Origin: G965230065 sp965230065
Lineage (GTDB): Bacteria > Bacteroidota > Bacteroidia > Cytophagales > Cyclobacteriaceae
Assembly (NCBI GenBank): GCA_965230065.1
Contig: OZ245942.1
Location: forward strand, 2,976,001-3,040,000
Length of the DNA: 64,000 bases
Direction of reading: 5' to 3'
Shown: positions 60,719 to 64,000 of the stretch, piece by piece
How the letters are laid out: each line of letters opens with the position of its first letter
Numbering within the stretch: position 1 is the first letter of the stretch
Notes under the pieces: generated by a model
Told to the model about the DNA's origin: nothing
The model's input: the letters and a program-made list of their open reading frames with translations, nothing else
The model's database searches: none
Made by a program: the position numbers and the translations under genes

Positions 60719-61723
60719 TTAGTTTTTAATATTGATTTCATTTTCTGTTCGCTCTATTTCCACATCGAGTGACTCGGCAATCAGCACCAGCAGGGTTTCT
60801 ACATTATGAGAAGGTATATTGGCTGTGAATTTTCTGTTAGCGAGTATTTCACCTTCAATATTTACTGAGTATCCATAGGTGTCTTCCAGCATTTGTGCAA
60901 TGCTTTTAATGGGTGTGCTGTCAAAAGCAAACCGCCCCTCTTTCCAGGCGGTAAGCTGTGCCGGGTCAACAATCTTTTTATGGAACTTTTTGTCCGATAC
61001 TGAGTAGGCTACCAGGTCGCCCGGTTGCATAATCATTGCTTCTTTTTGAGGGTCTGTTACTTTTACTTTTCCGGTATTCAATACCACCTGGGTTTTGTTA
61101 CGGCGTGTATTCACATTAAACTTTGTACCCAGCACCTCTACCTGCAGGTTATTGGTATGTACAATAAATTTTGAAGGTGCAGGGTGTGCCAAATGATACA
61201 CTTCAAAGAAGGCTTCCCCTTCCAGCCAAACCTCCCGGAGCGTTTCAGTTTTCTTCGTATGCTGCCAATCTTCCCATGCAGGGGAGAGCGTAAGCCTGGA
61301 ATTTGCATTTAATATCACTACTGAGCTATCGGGCAATACAATTTGCTGTGTTTCCCCAAAGCCGGTGGCATAAAATGTATCAGTAGAATTAAAATAGAGG
61401 AAATAAGCAGCAGCAGCTATACACAAAATTCCTGTAATGGCGGCAGCCATACGCAACACCGGGAAGCGCAGTGTTGGCTGGCTTTTCTGAACAGGCACTT
61501 TTTTGTAGATTTCCGCCCAGGTACCTTTTAACATTTCTTCAGAAGTTCCGGGAGGTAACTTTTGCTGCGATGCCAGTTGTCGAAGTGCATCTTCATCCAT
61601 GATCTCCACGAATTCTTCAGGAAAACCAGAACTTTCCAAATGGGCAAACACTTGTACCAACTCTTCTTCAGAACACTGGTTGCGTAAATATTTTAAGAAT
61701 AGCTGTTTTTTGGAGAGGCTCAC
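60719..61723 (-). CDS. FecR-type anti-sigma factor, module 3
   Basis: 334 residues. N-terminal sigma-binding part (FLKYLRNQCSEEELVQVFAH), one membrane helix (about 89-110, MAAAITGILCIAAAAYFLYF), FecR domain (GFGETQQIVLPDSSVVILNA, WLEGEAFFEVYHLA, LGTKFNVNTRRNKTQVVLNT) and C-terminal DUF4974 part (IKSIAQMLEDTYGYSVNIEG). It lies 138 bases downstream of its sigma gene and 200 bases upstream of susC 3. Confidence 0.93.
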   Translation of the reverse strand: MSLSKKQLFLKYLRNQCSEEELVQVFAHLESSGFPEEFVEIMDEDALRQLASQQKLPPGTSEEMLKGTWAEIYKKVPVQKSQPTLRFPVLRMAAAITGILCIAAAAYFLYFNSTDTFYATGFGETQQIVLPDSSVVILNANSRLTLSPAWEDWQHTKKTETLREVWLEGEAFFEVYHLAHPAPSKFIVHTNNLQVEVLGTKFNVNTRRNKTQVVLNTGKVKVTDPQKEAMIMQPGDLVAYSVSDKKFHKKIVDPAQLTAWKEGRFAFDSTPIKSIAQMLEDTYGYSVNIEGEILANRKFTANIPSHNVETLLVLIAESLDVEIERTENEINIKN

Positions 61724-61792
61724 TTTTTTCGCTTTTTATATACTATCACAAATGAAAAAGCGAAAATGAGGGTTAGAGGTAATAAAATTTAC

Positions 61793-61855
61793 ATTGTTTT
61801 TAATAAATAATATTAATTTTGTTAAAAACAATCATTTTATTAGCGTTTTTTTGCT
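61793..61855. promoter_or_regulatory. Inverted repeats between sigma and fecR, module 3
   Basis: ATTGTTTTTAA (61793-61803) and TTAAAAACAAT (61822-61832) form a perfect 11-base inverted repeat; a second TTAGC...GCTAA pair round a T-run lies just before the sigma stop. The gap is AT-rich, as in module 2. A regulator site or weak attenuator is possible. Confidence 0.35.
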
Positions 61856-61861
61856 AAAATT

Positions 61862-62455
61862 TTAATAAAGTAACAGTCCCAAAAGTAGTACAAAGCTTAC
61901 GCCTGCATGGAGTTCAAGGTATTTTTTTATGGTTTTTTCTGCTTTCACAATGTGGTCGCGAACGGTATGCTTTGATATTTCAAGGGTTTGGGCAATTTCA
62001 TCATACTTTTTGCCTTCTTTGTAAAACATCATAAATACCATTTTTCGTTTAAAAGGCAGTTGGTTGAGGGCTTCATCGGCCAGGTTTTTATAATCGGCCC
62101 ACACTGTCGGGTCTTCGGGGTGGCTTTGTTCCTGTAAAGCGTGCATCCTGATTTCCTGCTTGATATCCGACTCCTTGGTAGCCCTTTTCAGCAAGTTGAT
62201 GATGCAGTGTTTTCCTATGGTGAAAAGGTAAGCTTTGAAAGAACCTTCGCGTTTGATACGCTTTCTGTTTTCCCACACTTTTACAAAAACTTCCTGCACT
62301 ATATCCTTTGCCAGGGGCTCAGATTTGACAAAATTCAGGGCATGGAAATAAAGGGGTTCGTGGTATTTTTTGAAGACTTCCTCGAATGCATGTGCATTGC
62401 CTTGTTGTAAGGCTTTTATCAAGCGGTTATCTTCATTATTGCTTATATCTTCCAT
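61862..62455 (-). CDS. ECF sigma factor, module 3
   Basis: 197 residues. Region 2 at about 20-90 (FEEVFKKYHEPLYFHALNFV, AKDIVQEVFVKVWENRKRI) and region 4 at about 128-178 (LPFKRKMVFMMFYKEGKKYD, EIAQTLEISKHTVRDHIVKA). Bacteroides-expansion ECF group. C-terminus GVSFVLLLGLLLY is a hydrophobic tail like those of the other two. It heads module 3 and is transcribed divergently from the response regulator, 110 bases away. Confidence 0.93.
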   Translation of the reverse strand: MEDISNNEDNRLIKALQQGNAHAFEEVFKKYHEPLYFHALNFVKSEPLAKDIVQEVFVKVWENRKRIKREGSFKAYLFTIGKHCIINLLKRATKESDIKQEIRMHALQEQSHPEDPTVWADYKNLADEALNQLPFKRKMVFMMFYKEGKKYDEIAQTLEISKHTVRDHIVKAEKTIKKYLELHAGVSFVLLLGLLLY

Positions 62456-62565
62456 GAATTGAGGTGGAAATGAAGGCTTTAATTTACAATATTTAAATTA
62501 AATCAAAATATTTCAAATAAAGACTACAAAATCTCTTCAGAATTTGGAGCTAACTTTACGTTGTT

Positions 62566-63249
62566 ATGAAGTTACTCATTGTTGAGGATAACAGGCATCT
62601 GGCACAAAATATAGAAGACTACCTCAAAGGGGAAGGAAATATCTGCGAATGTGCTTATACTTATCAGGAAGCTATTGATAAGATTGTGTCTTTTGGGTAT
62701 GAAGTTTTGATCCTGGACATTATGCTGCCCGATGGCAATGGGCTGGATGTAATCAAGGCGCTTCGCAATATCAACTCCGAGGCAGGCGTGCTGATTGTTT
62801 CGGCCAAAGACTCTTTGGATGATAAAATTGAAGGACTCAACCTGGGAGCAGATGATTACCTTACCAAGCCCTTTCACCTTTCTGAACTAAACGCGCGCAT
62901 CAAGGCGATTTACAGAAGAAAAAACCTCAACAATAATTCGGCGGTCATTTTTAATGAACTGAAGCTTGACACCGATGCCCGCACGTTGGAGGTATGTAAA
63001 AACCCGGTAGAGTTGACGCAAAAAGAATTTGACCTTTTGCTTTTTCTGCTAACCAATAAAAACCGGGTGATTACCAAGCAGTCTATTGCCGAATACCTGT
63101 GGGGCGATTATGTAGATGCTCTGGATTCTTTTGATTTTGTATACCAGCACATCAAAAACCTGCGGAAAAAGATTTTGCAGGCCGGTGGCTCAGACTATAT
63201 ACAGACGGTGTACGGACTAGGTTATAAATTTATTTCGACTACGGTATGA
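62566..63249 (+). CDS. OmpR-family response regulator
   Basis: 227 residues. Receiver domain with Asp8, phospho-acceptor Asp51 (VLILDIMLPDGNGLDV), Ser79 and Lys101 (LTKPF), then a winged-helix DNA-binding domain (about 130-225, VELTQKEFDLLLFLLTNKNR, YIQTVYGLGYKF). Overlaps the histidine kinase start by four bases (ATGA), so the pair is co-translated. Divergent from the module 3 sigma gene. Whether it controls the glycan genes is not shown by sequence. Confidence 0.95.
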   Translation: MKLLIVEDNRHLAQNIEDYLKGEGNICECAYTYQEAIDKIVSFGYEVLILDIMLPDGNGLDVIKALRNINSEAGVLIVSAKDSLDDKIEGLNLGADDYLTKPFHLSELNARIKAIYRRKNLNNNSAVIFNELKLDTDARTLEVCKNPVELTQKEFDLLLFLLTNKNRVITKQSIAEYLWGDYVDALDSFDFVYQHIKNLRKKILQAGGSDYIQTVYGLGYKFISTTV

Positions 63250-64000
63250 GATTATTATTAAAAACATCGCTGCTTTACCTGCTCATCATCATGGTGGTGT
63301 TTAGCATTGGAAGCATCATTACCTTCGATATTTTTGATGAAGAAATCCAGACTGAAACAGATAAGTTTCTGAAAGAACGCTTCTATATGCTACACGAAAG
63401 CCTGCTGGCCGGCGAACCTGCCCATCCATATCCGGGAGAGAAGCTCATTATAGATACGGTAAATTACCAGCCTGAGACAACTGGGCGCGCGTCTTTTCAG
63501 TTTAGTGATACCCTGGCCATGCACAAGTATTTGAAAAGGATGGAAGACCACCGCAAACTGGTGGGTTATGCCCAGGTGAACGACACCTATCTGCAACTAA
63601 CGCTGTATGATGTTATCGTAGAAAAGGACGATATTATGGATGGAGTGGTGCAATCGCTCATCCGGCTTTTTGTTTTTCTGGGCATCGTGGTCATCATCAG
63701 TAGTTTCCTGATTTCCCACTTTTTGCTCAAACCATTTAATAAAACGCTGAGTGAGATTAAAAAATTTAACATCAAAGACCTGAAGCCCCTTTCCCTGGAA
63801 AAGACGAATACGAAAGAGTTTAACTCCCTGAACAGGTTTATTGAGCAAATGACCGAAAAGATGAGCCGTGATTATGGCAACTTAAAAGAGTTTTCTGAAA
63901 ATGCTTCCCACGAATTGCAAACACCCCTGGCTATTGCTAAAGGTAAACTGGAATTACTGCTGCAATCGAATAATCTATCTGAAGAGCATCTGCACATGAT
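63246..64000 (+). CDS. Sensor histidine kinase, N-terminal part (cut by window edge)
   Basis: ATG at 63246 inside the response-regulator stop; 251 codons are visible and the frame runs off the window. First membrane helix at about 5-27 (TSLLYLLIIMVVFSIGSII), a periplasmic sensor part of about 110 residues, second helix at about 143-165 (RLFVFLGIVVIISSFLI), HAMP-like linker and a HisKA H-box (FSENASHELQTPLAIAKGK) with His222 as phosphoacceptor. The ATP-binding domain lies outside. Cognate partner of the upstream regulator. Confidence 0.93.
   Translation, partial: MRLLLKTSLLYLLIIMVVFSIGSIITFDIFDEEIQTETDKFLKERFYMLHESLLAGEPAHPYPGEKLIIDTVNYQPETTGRASFQFSDTLAMHKYLKRMEDHRKLVGYAQVNDTYLQLTLYDVIVEKDDIMDGVVQSLIRLFVFLGIVVIISSFLISHFLLKPFNKTLSEIKKFNIKDLKPLSLEKTNTKEFNSLNRFIEQMTEKMSRDYGNLKEFSENASHELQTPLAIAKGKLELLLQSNNLSEEHLHM

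Noticed and set aside
1..64000. CRISPR arrays, tRNA or rRNA genes, intact IS elements
   Set aside because: No evenly spaced direct repeats, cloverleaf-like sequences or transposase ORFs were seen by eye.

Overview
The window comes from a member of the phylum Bacteroidota, most likely a Cytophagales-type, probably marine or surface-associated bacterium. This rests on three SusC/SusD pairs with signalling (STN) domains, ECF sigma/FecR pairs, TAnnTTTG-like promoter boxes, poor Shine-Dalgarno sequences and many lipoproteins. Species cannot be named from the sequence. No rRNA, tRNA, CRISPR array or intact insertion sequence is seen.

Layout. Bases 1-6.5 kb are a chromosomal flank: the end of prolyl-tRNA synthetase, an NfeD/FloA membrane-domain pair, a large WG-repeat protein, a membrane protein with a histidine-kinase-like tail, and a small DNA-binding protein with a clear promoter and operator next to a 47-residue lipoprotein. 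From 6.5 to 62.5 kb nearly everything lies on the minus strand and forms one large polysaccharide-utilisation region. Read in the direction of transcription (high to low coordinates), it holds three modules of the same design: ECF sigma, FecR anti-sigma, SusC, SusD, then enzymes. Module 3 is 62.5-52.1 kb, module 2 is 33.0-24.4 kb and module 1 is 24.2-6.5 kb. Between modules 3 and 2 lies a 52-33 kb block of enzymes, with a decayed susD 3' end that marks a lost fourth SusC/D pair. At 62.6 kb a divergent OmpR-type response regulator and histidine kinase begin.

Function. There are nine sulfatases of the formylglycine (S1) type. Alongside them are three Tat-exported beta-propeller proteins of the oligogalacturonate-lyase/TolB type, three secreted predicted alpha/alpha-toroid proteins, two exported enolase-superfamily sugar-acid dehydratase-like proteins, an exported RraA-like protein, an exported sugar isomerase-like TIM barrel, a PVC-type cytochrome c lipoprotein and a frameshifted DUF5009 acyltransferase-like membrane protein. 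No classical glycoside hydrolase is recognisable. The set points to desulfation and lyase-type depolymerisation of a sulfated, probably uronate-containing glycan (algal or animal-matrix type), with unusually many steps outside the cytoplasm. The exact glycan is not determined by the sequence.

Most interesting signals: (i) in all three fecR-susC gaps a plus-strand intrinsic terminator, preceded in the susC leader by a plus-strand promoter-like box, predicts short antisense RNAs like the DonS RNA of Bacteroides fragilis; (ii) a stem-loop without U-tract follows all three intact susD genes and also the susD remnant; (iii) a 162-bp in-frame insertion with target-site duplication splits the signal peptide of one sulfatase; (iv) two single-base homopolymer frameshifts (a transporter and the acyltransferase); (v) hydrophobic C-terminal tails on all three ECF sigma factors; (vi) secreted protein families of no recognised class that are candidate new polysaccharide lyases.
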